From Providencia vermicola (GTDB lineage: Bacteria > Pseudomonadota > Gammaproteobacteria > Enterobacterales > Enterobacteriaceae), in NCBI RefSeq assembly GCF_020381325.1, contig NZ_JAGSPI010000001.1:124001-188000 (forward strand): 64,000 bases of DNA, read 5' to 3'. The translations under genes were made by a program, and so were the position numbers. Shown piece after piece: positions 8,776 through 16,754 of the stretch. Position 1 is the first letter of the stretch, and each line of letters starts with the position of its first letter. The notes under the pieces were generated by a model. That model worked only from the letters and a program-made list of their open reading frames with translations. It ran no database searches and had not been told where the DNA came from.

Positions 8776-9029
8776 GTGATAACTCTCTGTCAGATATTGA
8801 ATCTATACTCGCAGAGTATCACGAGGACTCAAGATTGTTATATATCAGTTAAAAAAAATATTAATGCAGATTGTCATGAGATCAGATAATTCTGACTGAC
8901 AATAAAAGGTTTTTTTGCCTTGTAATTAAATTTTTTCTTTAAATTATCAACTAAATGCAGTGTTTTTGTTAACATTATGACGGATAAAAGTGACATAGTC
9001 GAAAAAACTGCACCTTTTTATGGATTGAA

Positions 9030-9259
9030 TGTATAAAATAGTTGCTATTATCTTAAAGTCATGAGTTAATGTAGGTCGGCCTGTTTAGCAGTCCTATTTG
9101 ATGTATGATTACTGAGTTAGTGTGTTCTAAAGAAGAAAGTTATCACAGATAGCCTTTGACCGTGACGCTGCATCTTGGTGTTTCCCTGATTAAATAGTTG
9201 ACTCTGGCCCGTATATGCCAAAAAGGCAAGTTTTTTTGATGTTATATAGGAAAAGTCAA
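9030..9259 (+). promoter_or_regulatory. Cold-shock gene promoter and long 5' leader
   Basis: A TTATCT/TATTAT -10-like element near 9046-9054 precedes about 200 nt of untranslated leader before the ATG at 9260. Long structured leaders are characteristic of csp genes, in which they govern transcript stability and translation with temperature. The exact start is inferred. Confidence 0.45.
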
Positions 9260-9472
9260 ATGTCCGACAAAATGAAAGGTCAAGTTAAGTGGTTCAACGA
9301 GTCTAAAGGCTTCGGTTTCATCACTCCAGCTGATGGTAGCAAAGACGTTTTCGTCCACTTCTCTGCCATTCAGGGCAATGGTTTCAAAACTCTGGCAGAA
9401 GGCCAGCAAGTTGAATTCACCATTGAAAACGGTGCAAAAGGCCCAGCAGCTGCTAACGTAACTGCTATCTAA
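9260..9472 (+). CDS. cspC: Cold-shock protein, CspC/CspE type
   Basis: The 70-residue single cold-shock domain has RNP-1 (KGFGFI) and RNP-2 (VFVHF). The stretch [20 protein letters not shown] is that of E. coli CspC, while the N-terminus MSDKMKGQ differs from both CspC and CspE. It binds single-stranded RNA/DNA as a chaperone and antiterminator. The ATG at 9260 follows AGGAAAAG and gives the normal family length; an in-frame upstream ATG at 9215 would add an untypical N-terminus. A strong terminator follows. The choice between cspC and cspE is uncertain. Confidence 0.9.
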   Translation: MSDKMKGQVKWFNESKGFGFITPADGSKDVFVHFSAIQGNGFKTLAEGQQVEFTIENGAKGPAAANVTAI

Positions 9473-9495
9473 GCTAATTGCTTAACTGATTTTCT

Positions 9496-9526
9496 AAAGC
9501 CCGTCATTTTTAATGACGGGCTTTTT
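9496..9526. terminator. Terminator after the cold-shock gene
   Basis: A 13-bp stem (9496-9508 with 9512-9524) built on AGCCCGTCATT/AATGACGGGCT with a 3-nt loop is followed by T residues. Confidence 0.9.
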
Positions 9527-9576
9527 CGTATGCGTTACATTTATGATTAATATTATTTTGTTGGAAGATAGATGTC

Positions 9577-9765
9577 ATGAATATTAATGATCGTGTTTAT
9601 GTGAAAACAGATGGGCAAGAGCGACGAGAAGGAACAATATTACTTATCGAACCTTTTAATGAAGGTGTGATGTATTTAATTGCATTACCTGATTACCCTG
9701 AAGGTATTTGGTTTTTTAATGAAAAAGAAGGCAACGAAGGCACGTTTGTCACATTAATTGAATAA
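9577..9765 (+). CDS. dsrB: DsrB family protein
   Basis: The 62-residue protein aligns end to end with E. coli DsrB (also 62): [13 protein letters not shown] against MKVNDRVTVKTDG, then the conserved [12 protein letters not shown]. DsrB is a small cytoplasmic protein of unknown function, named for the nearby dsrA RNA in E. coli. A GGAAG ribosome site precedes the ATG. It stands alone between the cold-shock terminator and the mgtC leader; there is no rcsA or fliR next to it here. Confidence 0.85.
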   Translation: MNINDRVYVKTDGQERREGTILLIEPFNEGVMYLIALPDYPEGIWFFNEKEGNEGTFVTLIE

Positions 9766-9805
9766 TAGTTTTTTAATTAATTTCAAATTTATTAAAAATT
9801 TGTTC

Positions 9806-10190
9806 TTTACTTCGTAAATTAGCCCACCTATACTCCACCCATCAATTATTTAGGAGATTATTACTTGGACAGTCAGAGTTGGAATAAAAACTTAATTTAA
9901 CGGCAAGCCAGTAATCGTCTTTTCTTTTCACTGCTTGCCACAAAGGCGGGCGGTGTCTGATGTATCCCATCATACATACACCTTTATATTGTACACAAAG
10001 TATTATTCTATATTTAATTAATAGCTTATTACTATTGTATTGAGTGTGTATCATGTTTGTATATTTTTATTCTCTATTTCCTCCAGGCAATAGCTAATTA
10101 TTCTTGAATCTTTATTGATTCAAATTATGGCTATGTGCTTTTTATTAAGCATATAAAAGATTATCCAAATTATTTTTTGGAGGAATTATT
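9806..10190 (+). promoter_or_regulatory. mgtC promoter and long structured leader with candidate leader ORFs
   Basis: TTTACT (9806-9811) and TATACT (9829-9834), 17 bp apart, form a plausible promoter leaving a leader of about 350 nt. It contains short ORFs at 9865-9900 (TTG start behind AGGAG), 9960-10043 (27 codons) and 10053-10097 (14 codons, with two adjacent Pro codons). It also holds stems GGCAAGC-CAGT/ACT-GCTTGCC (9902-9912 with 9930-9939) and ATGTGCTT/AAGCATAT (about 10133-10155). In Salmonella the mgtCBR leader uses short ORFs to sense ATP and proline. The parallel here is inference; PhoP boxes were not convincingly found. Confidence 0.45.
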
Positions 10191-10889
10191 ATGCTTTTTA
10201 CTCCTGATATTTTAAATCTTGTCTCGGCAATGTGCCTCGGTGCTTTAATTGGTGCTGAGCGCCAATGGCGTCAGCGTATGGCGGGGCTGAGAACCAATGC
10301 ATTAGTTGCAACGGGCGCTGCTGTCTTTATTTTAAGTTCTGTCACGACATCACCTGATAGCCCCGGTCGTATTGCTGCACAAGTGGTTTCAGGGATTGGT
10401 TTTCTGGGTGCGGGTGTCATCATGCGTGAAGGTATGAATATTCGAGGCCTGAATACAGCGGCAACGTTATGGTGTTCCGCAGGGATTGGCGTGTTATGTG
10501 GGTTGGGGCAATATTCACTCGCATTGATGGCTACCTTATTGATTTTATGTGCAAACATTTTATTGCGAGAAGCGGCTTCACGCATCAATAAGCAGCCCCA
10601 AGTTCAAGCCTTAGATGTTGAACAACGTTATAAAATCCGCGTTATGTGCCATCAAGAAGATGAGATTTTAGTTAGAACCCTTATTTTACAAGCTATTAAT
10701 GGGTTACATATTCGGCTGCAATCGTTAAGTAGTGCTGACACATTAAAAACAGAACAACTTGAGGTTTGTGCTGAATTTTTGGCAACACCCGCTGAGCAAA
10801 AAGAGATTGAAGCATTAGTTTGCAGAATCAGTCTTGAGCAAAGCGTAAGTGCTATCAATTGGAAAGTGGCATCAGAGCTTCCGGCCTGA
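10191..10889 (+). CDS. mgtC: MgtC/SapB family inner-membrane virulence protein
   Basis: The 232-residue protein has five hydrophobic segments in its first 130 residues and a C-terminal cytoplasmic ACT-like domain, as in MgtC. Conserved MgtC/SapB features include CLGALIGAERQWRQRMAGLR with the Glu-Arg pair, GIGFLGAGVIMREG and LNTAATLWCSAGIG. In Salmonella MgtC supports growth in low Mg2+ and inside macrophages by inhibiting the F1Fo ATP synthase. The ATG follows GGAGGAATTATT. It is followed 148 bp later by a Mg2+ P-type ATPase, the classic mgtCB pairing. Confidence 0.93.
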   Translation: MLFTPDILNLVSAMCLGALIGAERQWRQRMAGLRTNALVATGAAVFILSSVTTSPDSPGRIAAQVVSGIGFLGAGVIMREGMNIRGLNTAATLWCSAGIGVLCGLGQYSLALMATLLILCANILLREAASRINKQPQVQALDVEQRYKIRVMCHQEDEILVRTLILQAINGLHIRLQSLSSADTLKTEQLEVCAEFLATPAEQKEIEALVCRISLEQSVSAINWKVASELPA

Positions 10890-10912
10890 ATGCAAAAAAT
10901 TAACTCACTATA

Positions 10913-11000
10913 GGAGCCGAAATGGACGATCACCCTCCGTCATGGAGCCGAAACTTGGAGCTATCCAACTGATATAATATCCTTATTTTCAGTTGGATAG
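10913..11000 (+). other. mgtC-mgtB intergenic repeats and hairpin
   Basis: A 10-bp direct repeat GGAGCCGAAA occurs at 10913-10922 and 10944-10953. A perfect 12-bp inverted repeat (CTATCCAACTGA at 10961-10972, TCAGTTGGATAG at 10989-11000, 16-nt loop) follows, ending 37 bp before the mgtB start. There is no U-tract, so the hairpin may act in RNA processing or segmental stability between the two cistrons. Confidence 0.6.
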
Positions 11001-11037
11001 CGTAAAAATACACAAGTGTTGTATTAGAGACAACGTT

Positions 11038-13740
11038 ATGACTGAAATAAGACACCAACGCAAAAGCGTTAAAGCGCCTGCACGGCAAAAATTTATTGTT
11101 GGCGAGCAAGCGAGTAAAAATATTGAGCAAGTGCTAAATGAGTATCAAACCAATTTATTAGGCCTAGCAGACAATGAAGCGATGGATCGCTTAGTGACTG
11201 AGGGTGAAAATGAGGTTGCTCATGAAAAAGCCCCTCCAGCTTGGAAGCAGCTGCTTTCATCATTTAAAAATCCATTTATTTTTGTTCTGATTGTGTTGGC
11301 GTTAGTCAGCTTTTTCACGGACTATCTGATCCCTGAGCGCCAAGGGGAAGAGACAGATTTAACGGGTGTTATCATTATTGTTACGATGGTTCTGCTAAGT
11401 GGTTTATTACGTTTTTGGCAGGAATATCGGACGAATAAAGCCGCTGAAGCGCTCAAATCTTTGGTTAGAACGACGGCAACGGTGTTTCGTCGGGACAATA
11501 AAACAGGGCGTTCAATTCGTAAAGAAGTGCCAATTAAATGCCTAGTTCCTGGGGATATTGTTCTTTTATCCGCGGGAGATATGGTTCCTGCCGATTTAAA
11601 ACTCGTTGAGTCGAGAGACTTATTTATTAGCCAAGCGATTTTAACCGGTGAATCTATCCCTGTAGAGAAATATGACACACTAGGGGATGTTTCCGCCAAA
11701 AGCCTTGATCCTGTATCGCCCACTGAAAATGAATTACTTGAAATATCAAATATTTGCTTAATGGGTACTAACGTCACCAGCGGAACGGCTCGCGGTATCG
11801 TGGTGGCAACGGGTGGGAAAACCTATTTAGGTTCGCTAGCAAAATCAATCGTTGGTAGTCGAGCACAAACCTCTTTTGACAAGGGGGTAAACAGTGTCAG
11901 CTGGCTATTGATCCGTTTTATGCTAGTTATGGTTCCAATTGTCTTATTGATTAATGGATTTACAAAAGGTGATTGGTTCGAAGCAACGTTGTTTTCTTTA
12001 GCTGTTGCTGTAGGGTTAACTCCTGAAATGCTTCCAATGATCGTCAGTTCAAATTTGGCGAAAGGGGCAATTGCAATGTCTAAGCACAAAGTGATTGTCA
12101 AAAGGTTGAATGCTATCCAAAACTTTGGCGCAATGGATGTGCTTTGCACCGATAAAACGGGAACGTTAACGCAAGATAGGATCATTTTAGAGCATTATCT
12201 TGATAGTAATGGTGAGAAAAATAGTAAAATTCTGCAACTCGCGTGGCTGAATAGTTTCCATCAAAGTGGTGCCAAAAATATGATGGATCAGGCCATTATT
12301 CGCCGCGGAAGAGGAAATAGTGAGGTTGAACAATTAAAAGCGTTCCAGAAAATTGATGAGTTACCATTCGATTTTATCCGACGAAAATTATCAGTAACGG
12401 TAAGGACGCCAGAGGGAAATGCGTTACTTATCTGTAAAGGTGCTGCTGAAGAAATGCTCGCTGTTTGTCAAAGTTATCAACAAAATGGTGAATCTCAGGT
12501 TTTAGATGAGCAAGCAAGAGCAAGAGTCACAGAGTTAGTGAGTGATTACAACCGACAAGGATTTCGGGTACTGTTGCTAGCGACACGAGCATTAAATGAA
12601 CATGAAGCTAGCCTGCCATTATCTGCTCAAGCGGAGCAACAACTTGAGCTACAAGGTATTTTAACTTTCTTGGATCCCGCTAAAGAAAGTGCGATTTCTG
12701 CAATCGCGGCGCTGCGTGAAAATGGTGTCACCGTCAAAGTATTGACTGGCGATAATGCCATCATTACGGAAAAAATCTGCCACGATGTTGGGCTAAATAT
12801 CAGTGAAACCATGACGGGTTTGGAAGTTGAAGCGTTGTCTGATGAAGAGTTGAGCCAAAAAGTTGAGCAGGTTTCCGTCTTTTGTAAATTGACGCCATTG
12901 CAAAAATCCCGAATTTTAAAAAGATTACAGGCAAATGGACATACTGTCGGCTTTTTAGGGGACGGAATTAATGATGCGCCGGCGCTTCGTGATGCTGATG
13001 TGGGGATTTCCGTTGATACGGGTACTGACATCGCAAAAGAATCAGCGGATATCATCTTACTTGAAAAAGATTTAATGGTATTAGAGCAGGGAGTTATTAA
13101 AGGACGGGAAACTTTTGGTAATATTATCAAATACCTGAATATGACAGCGAGCTCTAACTTCGGGAATGTGTTCTCCGTATTAATTGCTAGTGCATTTATT
13201 CCGTTCTTACCCATGTTAGCGATCCATTTGCTCGTACAAAATTTGCTGTACGATATTTCCCAACTGGCATTACCTTGGGACAAAATGGACAAAGAGTTCT
13301 TAAAACGCCCTCGTAAATGGGATGCGAAAAATATTGGTCGCTTTATGATTTGGATTGGGCCAACCTCATCTATTTTCGATATCACCACGTTTGCTTTGAT
13401 GTGGTATGTATTCCAAGCAAATAGTGTGGCTCATGAAGCATTGTTCCAATCAGGTTGGTTTGTTGAAGGGTTATTATCACAAACCTTGGTTGTTCATATG
13501 TTAAGAACACAAAAAATACCCTTTATTCAAAGCACAGCGGCACTACCTGTGATGCTAACAACGGGGTTAATCATGGCATTAGGCTTATATATCCCGTTTT
13601 CATCATTTGGAACCATGATTGGGTTACAACCATTACCAATTGAGTATTTCCCTTGGTTAGCATTAACATTAGTGAGCTACTGTATTGTCGCACAATTGAT
13701 GAAACAATTTTATATCAAGCGCTTTGGTACATGGCTATAA
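11038..13740 (+). CDS. mgtB: Mg2+-importing P-type ATPase (MgtA/MgtB, type P3B)
   Basis: The start MTEIRHQRKSVKAPARQKF at 11038 gives 900 residues, close to E. coli MgtA (898) and Salmonella MgtB (908). The motifs are in order: TGES actuator loop (about 200), the phosphorylation site CTDKTGTLTQDR (about 370) and GDGINDAP hinge (about 640), with ten expected membrane segments including FIPFLPMLAIHLLVQNLLYD. It imports Mg2+ across the inner membrane. The name mgtB is chosen because it follows mgtC; sequence alone does not separate MgtA from MgtB. Confidence 0.93.
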   Translation: MTEIRHQRKSVKAPARQKFIVGEQASKNIEQVLNEYQTNLLGLADNEAMDRLVTEGENEVAHEKAPPAWKQLLSSFKNPFIFVLIVLALVSFFTDYLIPERQGEETDLTGVIIIVTMVLLSGLLRFWQEYRTNKAAEALKSLVRTTATVFRRDNKTGRSIRKEVPIKCLVPGDIVLLSAGDMVPADLKLVESRDLFISQAILTGESIPVEKYDTLGDVSAKSLDPVSPTENELLEISNICLMGTNVTSGTARGIVVATGGKTYLGSLAKSIVGSRAQTSFDKGVNSVSWLLIRFMLVMVPIVLLINGFTKGDWFEATLFSLAVAVGLTPEMLPMIVSSNLAKGAIAMSKHKVIVKRLNAIQNFGAMDVLCTDKTGTLTQDRIILEHYLDSNGEKNSKILQLAWLNSFHQSGAKNMMDQAIIRRGRGNSEVEQLKAFQKIDELPFDFIRRKLSVTVRTPEGNALLICKGAAEEMLAVCQSYQQNGESQVLDEQARARVTELVSDYNRQGFRVLLLATRALNEHEASLPLSAQAEQQLELQGILTFLDPAKESAISAIAALRENGVTVKVLTGDNAIITEKICHDVGLNISETMTGLEVEALSDEELSQKVEQVSVFCKLTPLQKSRILKRLQANGHTVGFLGDGINDAPALRDADVGISVDTGTDIAKESADIILLEKDLMVLEQGVIKGRETFGNIIKYLNMTASSNFGNVFSVLIASAFIPFLPMLAIHLLVQNLLYDISQLALPWDKMDKEFLKRPRKWDAKNIGRFMIWIGPTSSIFDITTFALMWYVFQANSVAHEALFQSGWFVEGLLSQTLVVHMLRTQKIPFIQSTAALPVMLTTGLIMALGLYIPFSSFGTMIGLQPLPIEYFPWLALTLVSYCIVAQLMKQFYIKRFGTWL

Positions 13741-13764
13741 CATATTGATAAATTAATAAAAAGA

Positions 13765-13787
13765 AGAACCAAGGAAGGTTCTCCTTT
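13765..13787. terminator. Weak hairpin after mgtB
   Basis: AGAACC (13765-13770) and GGTTCT (13777-13782) form a 6-bp stem with a 6-nt loop and CCTTTT after it. It lies between the convergent mgtB and the next minus-strand gene. Confidence 0.4.
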
Positions 13788-13791
13788 TGAA

Positions 13792-14520
13792 TTATACCGC
13801 TGTTCCTTCTGTCCTTAAGATATAGTAATCAATTTTTTTGCAATGATATTGGGATAGTTTATTTTCTAATATATGGCGTGTGCTTTGTGCTGCGCTTTCT
13901 CTAATTTTGCCAAAATCAATATCAGGATAAAAGTCCTTACAGACGGTATCATTGATCAGCTCGACAACATATTTTGTTGTTGCCTTGCGATCTGCGTTTA
14001 TTATGTCTAAGTTTGTGGCTATCTTTTCTATATCTATATCTATCTTTAAATGTTGGATTGCTTTGTCTACATTTGGATCATATTGAATACGTTGCCTAAT
14101 AAAGGATTGAGATGCGTTGAGTAGTATGTCCGACTCTTGGAGGCCGCAATAGCGTTGTACATTTTTAAAAATAACACCTTTATCTTCCGAATTTATAACA
14201 GCTAGTTTTTTTTGGGGATCAGCCAAATACATGGCTTGAATTTCATCAATCACACTATTAATTGCACTGAATATTTGAATTTTTCTTTCTTCCTCTTTAA
14301 ACGTTTCATAGTCAGTTTTTGCAGAAATATGATCTTTAAGCTTACTGAGTAGGTTATGTGTGTCCAACTCAATGTGTTTATGATTAAAACAGAGTTTAAT
14401 ACATGGGCTATTGGTGTTTTTAATACTCTTGATTAATCTGTTAAATTTACTGCATGTTTTTATGATATTGCTGAATGAGAAGGGGGTTTTAACGATAGTA
14501 TTGACAGATATGCTCATCAT
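13792..14520 (-). CDS. Hypothetical protein, 242 aa
   Basis: I do not recognise this protein. It has no signal peptide or membrane segment. It is Lys/Ile/Asp-rich, mostly helical in appearance, with a charged helix around residues 60-100 (LSKLKDHISAKTDYETFKEE) and a C-terminal RTEGTAV. The gene is AT-rich with low-GC codon use, unlike neighbouring mgtB. Two ATG codons stand in tandem at the start behind AAGGA, so the ORF is probably translated. It stands alone between mgtB and a lipoprotein gene. Composition is consistent with recent acquisition, perhaps a secreted or phage-derived protein, but no motif supports a specific role. Confidence 0.7.
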   Translation of the reverse strand: MMSISVNTIVKTPFSFSNIIKTCSKFNRLIKSIKNTNSPCIKLCFNHKHIELDTHNLLSKLKDHISAKTDYETFKEEERKIQIFSAINSVIDEIQAMYLADPQKKLAVINSEDKGVIFKNVQRYCGLQESDILLNASQSFIRQRIQYDPNVDKAIQHLKIDIDIEKIATNLDIINADRKATTKYVVELINDTVCKDFYPDIDFGKIRESAAQSTRHILENKLSQYHCKKIDYYILRTEGTAV

Positions 14521-14632
14521 ATATTCCTTAGTGTTTTGAATTTTTTAATTCTATAAGTTAGAGGAAAGGGATGCTTGCAAAAATCTATGGGTGAGACTAA
14601 TACGTCTGGAAAGATGTGATCATTTTTTACAT

Positions 14633-14658
14633 AAAAAAAGAGCCACAAATGGGCCCTT
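14633..14658 (-). terminator. Terminator of the small lipoprotein gene
   Basis: On the minus strand AAGGGCC pairs with GGCTCTT (one G-U pair, 7-nt loop), followed by a run of seven T residues. It lies 39 bp past the lipoprotein stop codon. Confidence 0.75.
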
Positions 14659-14696
14659 TCTTGGAAAACTGCAGTATTCTAAAATAATCTAAGCGA

Positions 14697-15005
14697 TTAC
14701 AGACCTAAAGCTGTTTTCATTTGTTTCATTGCATCAATACCTTGTTGGCAAGCTTTATCTTGCTGGTCTTTAGGCAGTGCAGCAACTTGTTTTTTACCTT
14801 CTTCTAGTTGACCTTTCATAGCATCTAACTGAGCTTTTGCTTGTGGGTTTTCTGACGCTTTAGCAATTAAGCTATCAACTTCAGCGAAGTAAGCATTACA
14901 AGTTTCAGTTGCACCAGCAACTTCACCTTTTTTCTCTTCTTCTGAACAAGCAGTGATTGTCAGTGCCAATAAACCCATACCACAAGCTAAAATTAACTTT
15001 TTCAT
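14697..15005 (-). CDS. Small lipoprotein (DUF5339-like)
   Basis: The ATG at 15005 (MKKLILACGMGLLALTITAC) follows AAGG and gives 102 residues with a lipobox ending at Cys20. The mature part is Lys/Glu/Ala-rich with two conserved-looking cysteines (ETCNAYF and DKACQQG) and predicted paired helices. This resembles DUF5339-type periplasmic lipoproteins of enterobacteria; the family label is from memory and moderate. After Cys20 come Ser-Glu-Glu, so outer-membrane sorting is likely. Function unknown. Confidence 0.75.
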   Translation of the reverse strand: MKKLILACGMGLLALTITACSEEEKKGEVAGATETCNAYFAEVDSLIAKASENPQAKAQLDAMKGQLEEGKKQVAALPKDQQDKACQQGIDAMKQMKTALGL

Positions 15006-16030
15006 AATCAACCTTATTAAAATTATTTATTTATATAGCAAATGAAGTATATAAGAGAAGTTTTTAATATCAAATGTAACTAATCCTAAAATAATATTTT
15101 AATTAGTAATTATAAAAATAACTATGTTAGTGAATAATATTGCACTATGAAGTATGAGTAGTTGGATTATTTATTATTTATGGGGAATTCATTAAAAATC
15201 ACAGTATTAACCACTATTTAAAAGAAAGTATTCATTATTGGCGCAATACTGCCTCGATTAAGATAAAACTAAAAGAGTAAAGATTGGCATTAAGTTGAAA
15301 TGGATAACTTCTGTAAAGTTATTTCTCATTGAGAAATAAGACTCTGAAAAGTGTGATATAGAACGAAATAAAATCAATTAAAACCCATATAACACTTTTA
15401 ATACTATTTATAACATTTTTGTATATAGGGTTGGGTGTTTAAAAATAGTTATAAAGTGTAATAAAAAGTTTACAAAAACTGAATGACGCTAAACTATGAG
15501 ATATTTTAAGCATTAATATCTGTACATTTAAGATGCAATAATAGATGAAAAAGGTGAGCAACTTCACATATTTGTCAATTAATTCTTTGAATATCTATAA
15601 TATTGATTTTTAAATCAAATTTTCTTTGTACGAAGATAGGATAATCAGGTAAAGTCTGGGCTCTTGGTCTGTCTAATGAATAATTTCCTTTATAAGGTTC
15701 GTTAACGCTATGTGTATAGAGTTAACAAAATTTAAGTTAATTAGGTTGACGCTAAATCAAATTCGTACCAAAATTGACTCACCTTAGAAATTCGCCAAAG
15801 AGCGATAGACGGGGTAAAATATTTTCCATAAAGGGCAATAATTTTTCTTACATTACATTCTTAGGAGGATCATTCTCCTAAAGAAAAAGTGAGAAAATAA
15901 TATACGGGTTTACCCGTATTTAAATGCAACATAGCAGACATTCTATTAATGCTATGGGCATAACAAGTATGTAACTCGGTTTATCTTGTTACAATTTTAT
16001 TTTTAGACTTACACACAGGGCTTTACCATT
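15006..16030. other. 1-kb AT-rich intergenic region upstream of fliZ
   Basis: No convincing coding frame is present. Hairpin-forming repeats are at 15319-15339 (TTATTTCTC, 3-nt loop, GAGAAATAA), 15861-15881 (TTAGGAG/CTCCTAA) and 15902-15919 (ATACGGGT-TT-ACCCGTAT, operator-like). The last two lie 110-170 bp before fliZ. The region probably holds promoters of the lipoprotein and fliZ genes and could encode a small RNA. Confidence 0.5.
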
Positions 16031-16546
16031 ATGTCTGCTTCTATTGTAAAGAAACGGCCTCTGAGTCGTTACATCAAAGATTTTAAACACAGCCAAACTC
16101 ATTGTGCACATTGCCACAAAACTCTTGATCGTATCTCTTTGGTTTTCAACGATGACATCTTAAATAAAGAAGCTATCGCTGATATGACTGAATTGGTTGA
16201 TGAAGGAACTTGGGGAGAGCTGCAAGGTAAATTTACTGCACTTTGTCGTTTTTGTAGTGAGATTTACTGCAATAGCAATACTGATTATTTTGATATTATG
16301 TCATTTAAACAGTATTTATTCTTACAGACTGAGATGAGCCACAGTACCGTTCGTGAGTATGTTGTTCGCTTACGCCGTTTAGATGAGTTGTTATCTTCTT
16401 CTAATTTTTCAATGAAAGAATTTACTGCAAGTAAAGTTCAAGAACAATTAAGCGAAAAAATGACAGACTCAGCATTTAGTAATTACAATATTGCATTACG
16501 TAAATATGAACAATATTTATTCTGGGAATCAGAAAAAGTGCAGTAA
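16031..16546 (+). CDS. fliZ: Flagellar regulator FliZ
   Basis: The 171-residue protein aligns with E. coli FliZ: KRPLSRYIKDFKHSQTHCAH, two CxxC-like pairs (CAHCHK and CRFC), YFDIMSFKQYLFLQTEMS, and TVREYVVRLRRL. FliZ has a tyrosine-recombinase-like DNA-binding core. In E. coli it represses sigma-S-type promoters, and in Salmonella it raises FlhD4C2 activity. Family genes normally follow fliA; here no fliA is adjacent, and an AT-rich 1-kb gap precedes it. A terminator follows at 16605. Confidence 0.9.
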   Translation: MSASIVKKRPLSRYIKDFKHSQTHCAHCHKTLDRISLVFNDDILNKEAIADMTELVDEGTWGELQGKFTALCRFCSEIYCNSNTDYFDIMSFKQYLFLQTEMSHSTVREYVVRLRRLDELLSSSNFSMKEFTASKVQEQLSEKMTDSAFSNYNIALRKYEQYLFWESEKVQ

Positions 16547-16604
16547 TAAGAATAGGGTAGATAACCTACTTTGTGGTTAATCAATATCTATTCATTAATA
16601 AATT

Positions 16605-16630
16605 GGTGTCCTATGGGCACCTTTTGCGTT
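16605..16630 (+). terminator. fliZ terminator
   Basis: GGTGTCC (16605-16611) and GGGCACC (16615-16621) form a 7-bp stem with a 3-nt loop, followed by TTTTGCGTTTTT. Confidence 0.8.
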
Positions 16631-16696
16631 TTTAGCGGTTTAAAATAAATATCTAACCTGAATAAAACACGAAAGATTAATTATATGAAAATAATT

Positions 16697-16746
16697 GAAA
16701 AGAAAAATGAAGAGGCCTGACTTCAATTATTAATGAAATCAGGCCT
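16697..16746 (-). terminator. putA terminator
   Basis: The stem AGGCCTGA/TCAGGCCT (16713-16720 with 16739-16746), extended by TTCA/TGAA around one mismatch, is followed on the minus strand by a T-rich stretch. It lies 9 bp past the putA stop. Confidence 0.75.
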
Positions 16747-16754
16747 TATTGTAT

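Noticed and set aside
9215..9259. Longer N-terminus for the cold-shock protein from ATG 9215
   Set aside because: The extension is unlike any cold-shock protein and the ATG at 9260 has a ribosome site and normal family length.
9842..10054. 70-codon minus-strand frame in the mgtC leader
   Set aside because: No ribosome site, low-complexity composition, and the region is better explained as a plus-strand leader.
9860..10190. Mg2+-sensing M-box riboswitch before mgtC
   Set aside because: No M-box sequence elements were recognised; the leader resembles a short-ORF type control instead.
12627..13388. 253-codon open frame antisense to mgtB
   Set aside because: It lies wholly opposite a well-conserved P-type ATPase, has no ribosome site or recognisable domain, and reflects codon bias in the sense gene.
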